A stretch of DNA of 64,000 nucleotides from Marinobacter guineae (GTDB lineage: Bacteria; Pseudomonadota; Gammaproteobacteria; Pseudomonadales; Oleiphilaceae). Each line of letters starts with the position of its first letter. Within the stretch, counting starts at the first letter, position 1. This document shows positions 8,465 through 17,236 of this stretch, piece by piece. The notes under the pieces are model-generated. The model saw nothing but the letters and a program-made list of their open reading frames with translations. It searched no databases and was not told where the DNA came from. The DNA lies in NCBI RefSeq assembly GCF_002744735.1, contig NZ_KZ319345.1, forward strand, positions 1 through 64,000, read 5' to 3'. Made by a program: the position numbers and the translations under genes.

Positions 8465-8935
8465 TCACTCTCCTACATGGTTTAGGGCATCACGGACCTT
8501 CGACACATAGTGCCGGCGGGCGCGCTGTACTTTTGGTTTGGTTGAGAATCCTGCGTTATAGGCTCCCACAGCGGCCCAAAGGTCGCCTTTTGTGGTAACG
8601 AGGTTTTCGGCAAGGATCCAGGCGCCTACATGGATATTGGTGCAAGGATCGCGAACCAGAACAGGAGCTGTTATTCGGTAGGGCTGCAACCGCTCTAAAT
8701 GCTGGGAGTTGATCTGCATTAACCCATAATCTCTGGAACCATCGCTGTTGTTGCCGTTTATCGCATCGGTTTTGTTATTACTTTCAACAAGAGCAATTGC
8801 TTTCAATAACTTTGCCGGGACCTGGTAGCGACCTGCGGCCTCAGAAAAACATTGATTTATGTCCGCCAATACCGAAGTACTAACGACCAGCATTGCTGCG
8901 AGACCTACGATTCGGGGTCTTCTCTTCCTCGCCAT
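8465..8935 (-). CDS. VirB1-like lytic transglycosylase (conjugal slt domain)
   Basis: This periplasmic enzyme cleaves peptidoglycan locally so that the mating channel can cross the cell wall. A signal peptide (residues 1-24, GLAAMLVVST core) precedes a lysozyme-like domain with catalytic E51 (ALVESNN) and the downstream GLMQIN and AVGAYNAG motifs. I chose the ATG at 8935 because AAGGAG lies about 10 bases upstream; a longer frame to 9130 has no signal peptide at its start and overlaps TraG much more. With this start the gene still overlaps the end of traG by 56 bases, consistent with translational coupling. At 156 residues it is typical for the family. Confidence 0.87.
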   Translation of the reverse strand: MARKRRPRIVGLAAMLVVSTSVLADINQCFSEAAGRYQVPAKLLKAIALVESNNKTDAINGNNSDGSRDYGLMQINSQHLERLQPYRITAPVLVRDPCTNIHVGAWILAENLVTTKGDLWAAVGAYNAGFSTKPKVQRARRHYVSKVRDALNHVGE

Positions 8936-11900
8936 CGTTAAGTAGCTCCTTGCCTTCATGTTCAGAAAGTGTTGTGTAGCGGGCATCCGCATCCTCTCCA
9001 GCCGCCGAGTAAAGTTTTTGGAAGCCGTCTTGGAAGTGCAGCGCAGCGGCTGTCGCGGCGTCCCTTTCTGGTGTGAGAGAGCCGGGTTGTGTTTCGTAGC
9101 TCTCCATGACGTTCCAAGTAGATTCCGCAAGCTTCTCCAAGGCCTGGCGATTCATATTTGCGTCTTCGTGATCAGCGTATGTAATGCCAGCGTTCACCAT
9201 CGCTGAGGCATGGACAGGAGAAAGATCTTGCAACGGTGTTTGAAGCCCGGCCTGGAAAGCGCCGCCCACACTCACGTTTTCTGAGAGGTTTGAGCTGTTC
9301 ACTGCATCGATCACGCTAGTAAGCTGATGCAGGAACATTGCTTTGTTGCCTTGTTCGCCATCGCCGGCAAACTTCTGGAATTGGTCGGCAAGGCGGGCTG
9401 TATCAGCAGGATCCTTGCTAAGAGCCCAATGCGCCGCGTTGGGGAGCTCGACCCTCTCACCGGTTTCAATTCTGGTGGTGTCAGTTTCGGTGTAACTCCT
9501 ATCTTTGCGAATGTGGTTGTCAGAGGCGGCGTTGTTACCGGACAGAGCGCTGCTGTGAACGATGTTCCCCTCATTGTCGAGAGCAAGTGTTACCCGAGCC
9601 CCATCATCAACCGCGTCGATTTGACGCTGTGTGAACCAGCCGTTTTCGTCATGTGCGCTCTGCATTTCTTCTTTGGACATAGAAAACGAGCCAGCCGAAG
9701 CCAGGCGATCGCGAAGAACAAGTTCTTGCATCGACATTCCGGTTCCATCGGACATTAATTCCATTGTGGTGAGGTTTGAAGCGACGGCAGACTGATGGAG
9801 TCTTCCAGTGTCCAAGAGGTATTCATACATACCTCCTGGTCTCATCATTCCCTGTTCATAAGTTGCTTGGCCATCTGCTGATCGCTTCATAGTTTCGATT
9901 GCTTGAGATACAGCAAGCTGCTGTGGCGTAACTTCATCCAATGCCAGCGCAGTTCCGTGATCAGAAGCAGCGCGCACGGAACCTACTGCCTCATAAATCT
10001 GGGATGGAGACTGGCCCGTTTCTGCCATGTAACTCATCATTCCGCGAAGCTCTGACTGATTCATGTTTGCTGAAAATTCTGAGAACTTAACCATCTCGCC
10101 GGGATGCCAGTTAGTAGCGCTCAACTTGCCCCACAGGTCAGCATTAGTGGCTGTCGCATAAGCCTCAAAAATTTGTCCTCTCGATAGATCAGGGTGCTGC
10201 TCTGCGATACGGTCAAGCATGGTGCCTACACGCTGAGTGTTACCTGTGTTGATTGAAACTGACTGTGCAGTATTAATGGCTTCCTGCTCATTCACAGACA
10301 TACCAAAGGTCGCGGCAGACTGATTGCGGCCGGAGGCAGCCCCGTGCCTCACCTGGCTTTCTACATTCGAGGTGTTTAGCCCCTGCTTGAATAGAGCTTC
10401 AGGGGAGCTATCTCCACCGTTGGATTGGACGGCGCCAGCAACGCCACCCACAACCCCACCGGCTCCATATGCGCCCAATGCTTTACCTGAGGTGATCGGA
10501 TTGGTGTGGCTAAGATCTGCCATGCCAGACATCGTTTCGAGGCCTCGGTAGTGGCTTTCTGCTTGATTGTGCTCAGAAACAGAGGCGATATTGTTCCACC
10601 CGGTCTCGGCCATGAGGTTTGCGGATCCGCGAGCACTCGCAAGCGAATTCAAATGGTTCATGCTTTCTACAGGGGACTGAGCTTTGTTCGCTGCGTCAGA
10701 GCCTGCGCCGTCAGCATGCCCCGACCAATTTCCAGCCAGAGACGTCAGGCCATAGGGCGACATCTTGAAGAGCATGGCGGCGATGAAAGCCGAAATGGTG
10801 ATACCCATGCCGCGGGCTTTTCCAAAAAGAGAAAGCGCCTGGGTTGCACTTTCGGGGGCAAGGAACATTGCGGATAGCCCCATGTTGTGACGCTGAATTT
10901 CGTCAACGGCATCGTAGGCCTGGTCGACCGCAATTTGTGCCAAGATCACATCCATGACCCCCCACAGCATTATCCAGCCGAGAAGAGCCACGATAAGCTT
11001 CAGGGCCATGGGGAATAGTGGCGTCACAATGAAAAGTGCCAGAATCGGGATCAGTCCCAACACTATGGCGGTAACTGAAGCCCTAATCTTTGGCATCCAC
11101 TCGTTCGCGCTAACAGCAATTCCAAGTCCGTTGTTGACCATGGACCGGTTGGTTAAGGCGCGGATCCCCGCATCTGGGTTTTCATCAAGCATAACGCTGG
11201 CGATTGCATTACTAATGACCACGTTTCTAAGCAATTGCGCAGGTGGGGCGGCTGCGGCTCCAAACACGTTAAGATTCATGTTTTGAATCTTTGTTTCGCA
11301 CGCTGTTTTTTGTGCGGGTACGGTTATATCAAAGCCGGTTTTCGTACAAACGGAATTCAGGTGCTCATCGTATGTTGGCGCGGCGTTTAGAGCCGGCGCC
11401 AGGACATTGTCATAAGCGTCTGAACAACTCATCACTGTGCCGGCCTTGCCTGCGCCAGAGGAATACATGGTCGTAAACATCGCAGGCGATTTCATATCGG
11501 CTAACTGGTTCAGCAAGTCGTCCGTGCCGCTTTTAATCTCGGCAAGATCCACTGCGTAGCTGGGAAGGACAAGAGCAAGCTTTGAGCAGTCTTTGAAATA
11601 CTGTCGGATAGACTTCTGGAGGTAATAATCGGAGGAAAAGGTTTTATCCGACGTTGCGTTGAGCAGGAGCTCGAAGCCAACACCCATTCCCTCTGTCCCG
11701 TAGGGATGAGCGGCCGAGGCATCCACAATCTCTTGAACTGCCCGCTCCGCTTTGTTGGTCATACCAGCGACCAAAACAATCAAATCAGGAACGTCTGGCA
11801 CAGCTTCATAGGCATTTCGGACCGGGTCATACACGTGCACAGTGCCGGTTGGAGTGATCAATGCTTTAAAGACAGCCACGCCAATTAAGGTCGTCATTAA

Positions 11901-12170
11901 CCAGGACAGGCTGAGGCCAGTGGCCGACTGTTGGAAATTAATGATGCCTTTACCGACTGTGAACAAACCACCGAGTAACAGGCCGAGTACCACGGCCACG
12001 GCGAATAATGTGGTGTACTGATTATTCGCAAATACCAGTGAAATGCGTTTAAAGGCGTTTACCGTTTCCGTGAAGCCGTCATAGGTATAGAAATCCATAT
12101 CTAGGGCAAACGCTGTGCTTGGTAGCGCTGCCACGAGGATCAGAGCGATTATCGGAAGTGTGCGCTTCAT
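8880..12170 (-). CDS. traG: TraG mating-pair stabilization / pilus assembly protein
   Basis: F-type TraG is an inner-membrane protein needed for pilus assembly (N-terminal part) and for mating-pair stabilization and entry exclusion (C-terminal periplasmic part). Here a signal-like N-terminus (1-22) is followed by membrane segments near 55-75, 88-105, 355-420 and 450-475. The C-terminal 600 residues are soluble, rich in Gln, Asn, Ser and Ala, with predicted helices. At 1096 residues it is longer than F TraG (938). Its ATG at 12168-12170 overlaps the traH stop codon by 4 bases. The hypervariable C-terminal half probably determines specificity with a recipient partner. Confidence 0.9.
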   Translation of the reverse strand: MKRTLPIIALILVAALPSTAFALDMDFYTYDGFTETVNAFKRISLVFANNQYTTLFAVAVVLGLLLGGLFTVGKGIINFQQSATGLSLSWLMTTLIGVAVFKALITPTGTVHVYDPVRNAYEAVPDVPDLIVLVAGMTNKAERAVQEIVDASAAHPYGTEGMGVGFELLLNATSDKTFSSDYYLQKSIRQYFKDCSKLALVLPSYAVDLAEIKSGTDDLLNQLADMKSPAMFTTMYSSGAGKAGTVMSCSDAYDNVLAPALNAAPTYDEHLNSVCTKTGFDITVPAQKTACETKIQNMNLNVFGAAAAPPAQLLRNVVISNAIASVMLDENPDAGIRALTNRSMVNNGLGIAVSANEWMPKIRASVTAIVLGLIPILALFIVTPLFPMALKLIVALLGWIMLWGVMDVILAQIAVDQAYDAVDEIQRHNMGLSAMFLAPESATQALSLFGKARGMGITISAFIAAMLFKMSPYGLTSLAGNWSGHADGAGSDAANKAQSPVESMNHLNSLASARGSANLMAETGWNNIASVSEHNQAESHYRGLETMSGMADLSHTNPITSGKALGAYGAGGVVGGVAGAVQSNGGDSSPEALFKQGLNTSNVESQVRHGAASGRNQSAATFGMSVNEQEAINTAQSVSINTGNTQRVGTMLDRIAEQHPDLSRGQIFEAYATATNADLWGKLSATNWHPGEMVKFSEFSANMNQSELRGMMSYMAETGQSPSQIYEAVGSVRAASDHGTALALDEVTPQQLAVSQAIETMKRSADGQATYEQGMMRPGGMYEYLLDTGRLHQSAVASNLTTMELMSDGTGMSMQELVLRDRLASAGSFSMSKEEMQSAHDENGWFTQRQIDAVDDGARVTLALDNEGNIVHSSALSGNNAASDNHIRKDRSYTETDTTRIETGERVELPNAAHWALSKDPADTARLADQFQKFAGDGEQGNKAMFLHQLTSVIDAVNSSNLSENVSVGGAFQAGLQTPLQDLSPVHASAMVNAGITYADHEDANMNRQALEKLAESTWNVMESYETQPGSLTPERDAATAAALHFQDGFQKLYSAAGEDADARYTTLSEHEGKELLNDGEEEKTPNRRSRSNAGR

Positions 12171-13546
12171 TGAGTGATGTCCTCTGCATTGCGCCGAAGA
12201 ACTTCTTCTTGTCGCTTAGCCTGGGCAGCGGTAAATGCGATGTGTGCCATCTGCTCTTGGGTCTTTTTGAGATAGCTGGTTCGCGCGGCCATTCGGAATT
12301 GGTAAGCGTCTTTTTTTATTCCGGTTAGATGGTCGGCAACCTCGGCGTAAACTGTTCTGTCGCATTGTGGGCCGGCGGCGCCTGTGCTGTTCATAACCGC
12401 GTCGATTTCGCGGATCATGTTGTCGATGGTGTTGTAGAGATCATCGACCATATAAAACGCATAGGCATAGGCGACGACTTCTTCCGTGAGAGCGATCGCC
12501 ATTGCTTTGTCTCCTAGTGCAATGGAATCGACAATAATTGGCAGGATTGGGATCGGAGAAGAGGTCAGGAACGCCTCATCTGCTGCACTCAAAGCGGTTT
12601 TGTTCTCGATTTTGGTGGCGATCGCATTCATCTGATTGCTCACTAGCGCCAGAAGACCGCCTGGAGTCGCTGAATCCGTTTGGCAAACAGGTCCAGCCGC
12701 ACCGTTGACTTTCTTTTCGGCATTGCCGACAACGAAATCATCGATGCTGGATTCGTCGTTATTGGGGCATGAGCTAATCGGTTCGATGACGGGGGCTTTT
12801 ACGGCTGCCGTTGCGTTGATCATCACATCACCCACGAATCCGCGCATGGTATCGACGTACTGGAAACCGAATTCGTCAGCGGCATTCTGTAGTAGGGAGC
12901 CAGTCTTGAAGATGTTATTGAATTGGGTCGGACAATCGGCAGTAAGCTGCTTGACGTCGACGGATGGCTCCTGGTTGGCTGCTACTTGATTTTCAGTCGT
13001 TTCATACCAGCTTGTAACTGACCCAAGTGCGGTGGCCGCCTTGCTATCCAGGGCTTTGAGACGGTTGCTGGCTGCGGTCCCGATAAAATCGCCAACGGGC
13101 TCGCCAAGCTTTTTGGCAAATTGGCAATCGTTGATCTGAATACCGTTCAAGTCGTTGATTATTTTTTCGAAACTTTTCATCGTCTCAGAGAGTTCTTTGC
13201 TCATCACTTTCATTGCTGTGTCGAAAGCGACGGCAGGAGCTGCCTGAATCATGTTCTGAAGCTTATCGACCAGGTAATCCGGGTCGAGCATCGACATCCC
13301 GCCAAGAAAAAGATCAACACCACCACACCCTGCAGATACCCTGGGGGGAGAAATAGTGAGAAGCGGGTCGTTGGACACGTTGAAGCGGGCTGAATAGGAG
13401 CCTGCAGAGTAGAAACCGCGCTGCTGGTTCTTGTAGCTTGATGCGCCACTGGACGTGGATGAAGCAAACCAGTCATCCGTCCAGTTTGCGGAGGCCACTG
13501 GCGCGGAAAGCGAAAGGATTAGGGTTGGGAGGATAAGCCTTTTCAT
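12167..13546 (-). CDS. traH: TraH pilus assembly protein
   Basis: TraH is a periplasmic F-pilus assembly protein that works with TraF, TraU, TraW and TrbC. This 459-residue sequence has a signal peptide (1-20, ending ASANW) and the family signature VSAGCGGVDLFLGGMS near residues 70-86, followed by a helical central region and a C-terminal helix rich in Lys, Gln and Glu. Length matches F TraH (458). Overlaps of 4 bases with traG and one base with traF show a compact operon. Confidence 0.93.
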   Translation of the reverse strand: MKRLILPTLILSLSAPVASANWTDDWFASSTSSGASSYKNQQRGFYSAGSYSARFNVSNDPLLTISPPRVSAGCGGVDLFLGGMSMLDPDYLVDKLQNMIQAAPAVAFDTAMKVMSKELSETMKSFEKIINDLNGIQINDCQFAKKLGEPVGDFIGTAASNRLKALDSKAATALGSVTSWYETTENQVAANQEPSVDVKQLTADCPTQFNNIFKTGSLLQNAADEFGFQYVDTMRGFVGDVMINATAAVKAPVIEPISSCPNNDESSIDDFVVGNAEKKVNGAAGPVCQTDSATPGGLLALVSNQMNAIATKIENKTALSAADEAFLTSSPIPILPIIVDSIALGDKAMAIALTEEVVAYAYAFYMVDDLYNTIDNMIREIDAVMNSTGAAGPQCDRTVYAEVADHLTGIKKDAYQFRMAARTSYLKKTQEQMAHIAFTAAQAKRQEEVLRRNAEDITQ

Positions 13547-14376
13547 CAGAACGATTCTCCCTTTGGCGCGCCCGGATCAAAGAATCCACCCTGACGATAT
13601 TCGGGGGTGAGGAATTGCTCTGGGGATGTCTCGCCTCTCAAATAGCGGATGGCGCGATATGCGTTTGAGGTGATTTTGGTGGCTGATTCCACCCCAACTG
13701 CAATTGGCATCCAGCGTTCGCTATTACGCTCGATGAGAATAACCATCGGGGTCACTTGGACATCGAATCGCGCTTGAGCAGATGGGTTTTTGTTTATATT
13801 TACTTCAGTAGTTTCAAGCCCGGTGCGATCTGACACTAACTTGAGAATGTTTCTTTGAGGCGAGCAGTACGGGCACTCTTCAGTCGAGAAAAGTGCTAGG
13901 GCATATTTGCCCCTGAAGTTTTCTAGGTATTGAGCCTGGTTATTGGCGCGCTGCTGAAGTTCCGCTTTTCGGCCTGGGGAAGTAATCGGGTATTGTGATG
14001 CACCGCTGAGAGTTGGATTTTGCAGCATGACCATGTTGGACACGGCCGTAAATCCGGCAGCCTTGCGGCGCACGACATCCTGAATTCGATAATAAGCAAG
14101 TACACTCTCCGGAGTTCTAAGCCAAACAGCTTCCTTCAGGTAGTTTTCGAGCATGGCTTTTAAGTCATCCGGGTGCATATCCATCATCTCCGCTGCCGGT
14201 GGCGGTGGAGGAAGTGGTTGCCTCTCCTTCTTATCGGGATCTTCTTCGCTAGAAGGCTTAACCGGTTCTTCATACCAGTGATACCCCTTGATCTGAGTAT
14301 CCTGGTTCGGCTGCTGGATGGCGTTTGCCTGTGAGGCAGCAAGAGCGAGCAAGAGCAGTGTCAGTACAAATTTCAT
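13546..14376 (-). CDS. traF: TraF thioredoxin-fold pilus assembly protein
   Basis: TraF is a periplasmic thioredoxin-fold protein of F-type transfer systems. From the start chosen here (ATG at 14376, AAGGAG about 8 bases upstream) there is a signal peptide ending ASQANA, a proline-rich linker (PPPPPAA) and a C-terminal thioredoxin domain. Unlike F TraF, which lacks the redox pair, this copy has CPYC (STEECPYCSP), so it may be an active disulfide enzyme, as in many non-F relatives. The cis-Pro loop appears as VTPMV. A frame extending to 14481 lacks a signal peptide at its N-terminus and is less likely. Confidence 0.9.
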   Translation of the reverse strand: MKFVLTLLLLALAASQANAIQQPNQDTQIKGYHWYEEPVKPSSEEDPDKKERQPLPPPPPAAEMMDMHPDDLKAMLENYLKEAVWLRTPESVLAYYRIQDVVRRKAAGFTAVSNMVMLQNPTLSGASQYPITSPGRKAELQQRANNQAQYLENFRGKYALALFSTEECPYCSPQRNILKLVSDRTGLETTEVNINKNPSAQARFDVQVTPMVILIERNSERWMPIAVGVESATKITSNAYRAIRYLRGETSPEQFLTPEYRQGGFFDPGAPKGESF

Positions 14377-14387
14377 GGGTTGGCTCC

Positions 14388-14855
14388 TTAAAAGATCGCT
14401 TTGAGGCGCTTGGTTTTGGAGACGTCCACAAAACCCCAATACCGTGAGTCGAAAGAATCGGGATGCGATCCATAGGCCCAAGCTTTGCCGGCAGGTACTA
14501 CTCCCGAATAGGAAAATAGGGGTAAAGGATCGCCTTTGAGCGTTTCAGTCTTGGCGCGCCCCAGAGACTCTCCATCGCAAAAAAACTCAAGATCCTTTTG
14601 GGTTATTGTTTGACCCTCCCAGCACATGAGCCTTTTGCTGATTAACACAGGTTCATGGCCCGCCAATTCATGAGAAAGCTCGAATGTCGCATAGTCGCCT
14701 GGCCCGGCAATGGCGTCGGTTTCCCAAAAAATTCTGTGATCGACAGACTCAGAGACCGTGATATTGAGGTGGTCTGAAACGAAGGAGATTGCAAAGGCAA
14801 GAGGCGCCCCTACAAGCAAAGTGAGAAGGACATTTTTCACTTTATTATTGAGCAT
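14388..14855 (-). CDS. S26 family signal peptidase of the transfer system (TraF/TrhF type)
   Basis: This 155-residue membrane-anchored protease has one N-terminal membrane helix (about 9-26). The Ser/Lys dyad is S37 (ESVDHRIFW) and K74 (ISKRLMCW), and the C-terminal SxDSRYWGFV box is diagnostic of signal peptidase I relatives. In RP4 TraF and R27/SXT TrhF, such enzymes process or cyclise the pilin. Because a TraA-type propilin with a long leader is encoded in this operon, maturing that pilin is the likely job. The ATG at 14855 has a GGAG box 8-9 bases upstream. The gene overlaps trbC by 11 bases and ends 11 bases before the traF start. Confidence 0.86.
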   Translation of the reverse strand: MLNNKVKNVLLTLLVGAPLAFAISFVSDHLNITVSESVDHRIFWETDAIAGPGDYATFELSHELAGHEPVLISKRLMCWEGQTITQKDLEFFCDGESLGRAKTETLKGDPLPLFSYSGVVPAGKAWAYGSHPDSFDSRYWGFVDVSKTKRLKAIF

Positions 14856-15612
14856 TTGGGTTCTCCAGCTTGGCAAGAATGGATTCGGCCGGTGCGCCGC
14901 CGGTCATCGTGGTTAAGCGTTTCAGGAGACTTTGTAGGCTTGAATCCCCGTAAACCACGGGCAGTCGCATTCCGGGGGTTGCAGCGCCTTTCTCGCAATA
15001 ACTTTGAAAATCAAAGTTCTGCTCAACGACCAGGGCGGGGACTTTGGTGATGTTGTGATTCCTGAATTGGATGGGATCGATGACGACATCAAGCCCTCGC
15101 ATTGCGCACTTTGGCCCCTCACACGTCGGGTTCTTGCGAAGAACCTTGGCCATGAATTCCATGGTGGGCTGTGTTTTCTTGAGACCACCGATCATGCCGC
15201 GCATCACCATCACACCACCGACCTTTTCGAGATCCCTGGCGTAATTCCGCAAGGTGATTTCCGGAATGGAGCTTGAGACGAATAGCAGGGCGCGGGAGCC
15301 AGTTGCTTTAGGGTCTGGGTTTTCAGGATCGCCAGCATCGAGGCCAGCATCGGCCCGAAGCAGACTGAGAAATTCATTCTTTCGGGCTTGCCATTGGTCG
15401 CTGTTCACCTCCTGCATGACTTCGGAGACGCGGGCCTTCATCGCCGGTGAATCCATCACCCGTTCTTTGGCCTGTTTCGCGATCGCCAGGTATTCCTCCG
15501 GCACGTTGATCTGATCGGGAAGTGTGGGAATGGCATCCGATTCCGCAGAGGCTAATGGGCTCATTAGACAGAGGGTTAGGGCAAACCCCAGGTTACTTTT
15601 AATAAGAAACAC
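14845..15612 (-). CDS. trbC: TrbC, F-type pilus assembly protein
   Basis: TrbC is a periplasmic pilus-assembly factor of F-type systems. The GTG at 15612 is preferred because AGGAGG precedes it by about 10 bases and the resulting N-terminus is a good signal peptide (LTLCLMSPLASA). The mature protein has a helical N-terminal region and the TrbC thioredoxin-like domain near residues 110-240 (LLFVSSSIPE, VKGGxMVMRG-like and ITKVPALVV motifs). At about 255 residues it is similar to the F homologue plus a longer N-terminus. It overlaps the end of traU by 14 bases. Confidence 0.9.
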   Translation of the reverse strand: MFLIKSNLGFALTLCLMSPLASAESDAIPTLPDQINVPEEYLAIAKQAKERVMDSPAMKARVSEVMQEVNSDQWQARKNEFLSLLRADAGLDAGDPENPDPKATGSRALLFVSSSIPEITLRNYARDLEKVGGVMVMRGMIGGLKKTQPTMEFMAKVLRKNPTCEGPKCAMRGLDVVIDPIQFRNHNITKVPALVVEQNFDFQSYCEKGAATPGMRLPVVYGDSSLQSLLKRLTTMTGGAPAESILAKLENPNAQ

Positions 15613-16585
15613 AGCAGTTGAGCCTCCTAAACACCATCCATGAAAAATTGTCACCGCCTGCGGGGGGGTGCTTGAAATGGCTCCACAACAAACCGGTTTG
15701 ACCGATCGGCCGGCAGCTATCGTCCCGAACAGGCTTCATCAGTTGCAGCTTGTATTTGTCCTTGGACCAAATGGGAACTGGCGCGGTATAGCAGCCATCT
15801 GAGGAGGATTCTTTTAGTAGTCCCATCCGAGCCATGAAGTAGATTCCGCGGGCTGCGATCCCGGCATTCGCCGTCACGTAATCCGTGCCGGTTATTGACC
15901 CGGCCAGGGGATAGGCTCCTGACCACGATCCCATACACCAGAAGAGGGAATTAACGGGCCTTCCAACCAAGGCGCCAGAGGAATCCGCAGCGCACGCCAG
16001 TTGAGCGACCGGGTTGGCGAACAGCAACGACTCGGGGTGAATCATCAGCGAGAGAATTTCGTTGTTCCAGGTAGGGATGAGTTCAGTCATCATCGCTACG
16101 TCGAATTCTCGCTCTGCTATGCAGGGGATGTCATAGAACAGCCCCAAGATGCTAAATGCGGGAAAGAAGTAGTAATGCATCTGCTGGAAGGTTTTGGACT
16201 GACCATCTTCCTGCATGTGCGATCCGCCCAGTTTCCCGCCGGTGTTCATCAACTTGAATCCGAGAGGCATCATGCAGTAGGGATCTGAAACGGTATCAAT
16301 GAGCCGTGCGGGCTCCCACATAGAAATACCAATGCCGTATCGATTGATCGCTCCTGAATTACAGCTGCAGAGCACGGAAGGGGAGTCAGCACCAGGATCG
16401 GGCATTCCTGAATCGCCTTTACCGATGCTCAGCCCGCCAATGCGAATCGGGAAGATGCACTGCCAAGAGACGTCCGTAACAGGATTCAGGACGCCAGAGG
16501 GGCATTTGGACGCGAGGGCTGATTGAGGGGCCGTGTAAGCCCCTATCAGTGTTAAAAGAAGCAAGATTGCTCGAATACTCATCAT
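15599..16585 (-). CDS. traU: TraU pilus assembly / DNA transfer protein
   Basis: TraU is an essential periplasmic, disulfide-rich component of F-type transfer systems. The 328-residue protein has a signal peptide (about 1-25, ending ALASKCP) and the family motifs VSWQCIFPIRIGG, NSGAINRYGIGISMWEP and SLFWCMGSWSGAYPL. At least eleven cysteines are visible, consistent with a need for the DsbC-like isomerase at 26833. It is preceded by a 72-base gap holding an operator-like palindrome, so traU and the genes below it may have a separate promoter from the upstream tra genes. Confidence 0.94.
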   Translation of the reverse strand: MMSIRAILLLLTLIGAYTAPQSALASKCPSGVLNPVTDVSWQCIFPIRIGGLSIGKGDSGMPDPGADSPSVLCSCNSGAINRYGIGISMWEPARLIDTVSDPYCMMPLGFKLMNTGGKLGGSHMQEDGQSKTFQQMHYYFFPAFSILGLFYDIPCIAEREFDVAMMTELIPTWNNEILSLMIHPESLLFANPVAQLACAADSSGALVGRPVNSLFWCMGSWSGAYPLAGSITGTDYVTANAGIAARGIYFMARMGLLKESSSDGCYTAPVPIWSKDKYKLQLMKPVRDDSCRPIGQTGLLWSHFKHPPAGGDNFSWMVFRRLNCCVSY

Positions 16586-16637
16586 GGCTAGAAACGTCCG
16601 GGAATTTCCCTAAGTTTAGCCTAACAATATATGTGAG

Positions 16638-16657
16638 TATATAGCACTATATGAAAA
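16638..16657 (-). promoter_or_regulatory. Operator-like palindrome, site B (upstream of traU)
   Basis: On the plus strand the site reads TATATAGCACTATATGAAAA. TATATAG and CTATATG form an inverted repeat around a 2-bp centre, followed by AAAA. It differs at one base from site C at 28231 over 20 bases. It lies between the traW stop and the traU start, 53 bases from the traU ATG, the only sizeable gap inside the operon. It is probably an internal promoter/operator for traU and downstream genes. Confidence 0.6.
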
Positions 16658-17236
16658 TTAGAGATTGATTGAGTGTTCTTCGATTCGGAGGGTGCTGCCC
16701 TCTTGTGTCACGATCGATGGAACAAACTGCAGTGAGAGTCGGTCGCGAACAGGAGGGGTAAGAATGAAAACAGGGCGCTGCAAAGCCATGGCGATAGCCC
16801 GGTAATCACCTGAGGTGATCATGACCATATCCGTGGATTTCAGGTGATCCTGTGCCCAGGCAAGGTCATCTTTTGAGATAAACATAAGCCGCTGGGGAAG
16901 ACGAACATGCTCCAGGGGATTAAATTGGAATCCCTTTGGATAGATGATTTGCCCATTTTGGTCCTTAACATCGAATTCGGCCGTGTAATAAGGAATGTGG
17001 TACCGAATGCGGTCTTCCCGCGCGCGAGGCAGAGACACGGCTTGCGCGGCAGCATTGCGCGCAACACCGTCACTCATCACTGTTTCCCAATCAACTTGAG
17101 CCACCTTGCTCTGGATCTCAGTCAGTGCATCCGGTTCAACAATCTCATAGGTGCGCCCAAGAACGTGGGATTCGGCGGCAATCAGGGATCCGGCAAGACA
17201 GCTACTGATTACTGTTATAAAAATCCGTAACACCAT
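16658..17236 (-). CDS. traW: TraW pilus assembly protein
   Basis: TraW is a periplasmic protein required for F-pilus assembly, working with TrbC. The ATG at 17236 is chosen because AGGGAAG lies about 8 bases upstream; the frame could extend to a TTG at 17254. The signal peptide is residues 1-21 (ISSCLAGSLIAAES), followed by family motifs LGRTYEIVEPDAL and YPKGFQFNPLEHV and the terminal LQFVPSIV. At 192 residues it is slightly shorter than F TraW (210). It overlaps the end of the upstream traN-like gene by 35 bases. Confidence 0.92.
   Translation of the reverse strand: MVLRIFITVISSCLAGSLIAAESHVLGRTYEIVEPDALTEIQSKVAQVDWETVMSDGVARNAAAQAVSLPRAREDRIRYHIPYYTAEFDVKDQNGQIIYPKGFQFNPLEHVRLPQRLMFISKDDLAWAQDHLKSTDMVMITSGDYRAIAMALQRPVFILTPPVRDRLSLQFVPSIVTQEGSTLRIEEHSINL

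Noticed and set aside
14377-14481. Longer TraF start upstream of 14376
   Set aside because: The extra 35 residues overlap the S26 gene and contain no signal peptide at the N-terminus, whereas the ATG at 14376 has a ribosome-binding site and a clean signal peptide.
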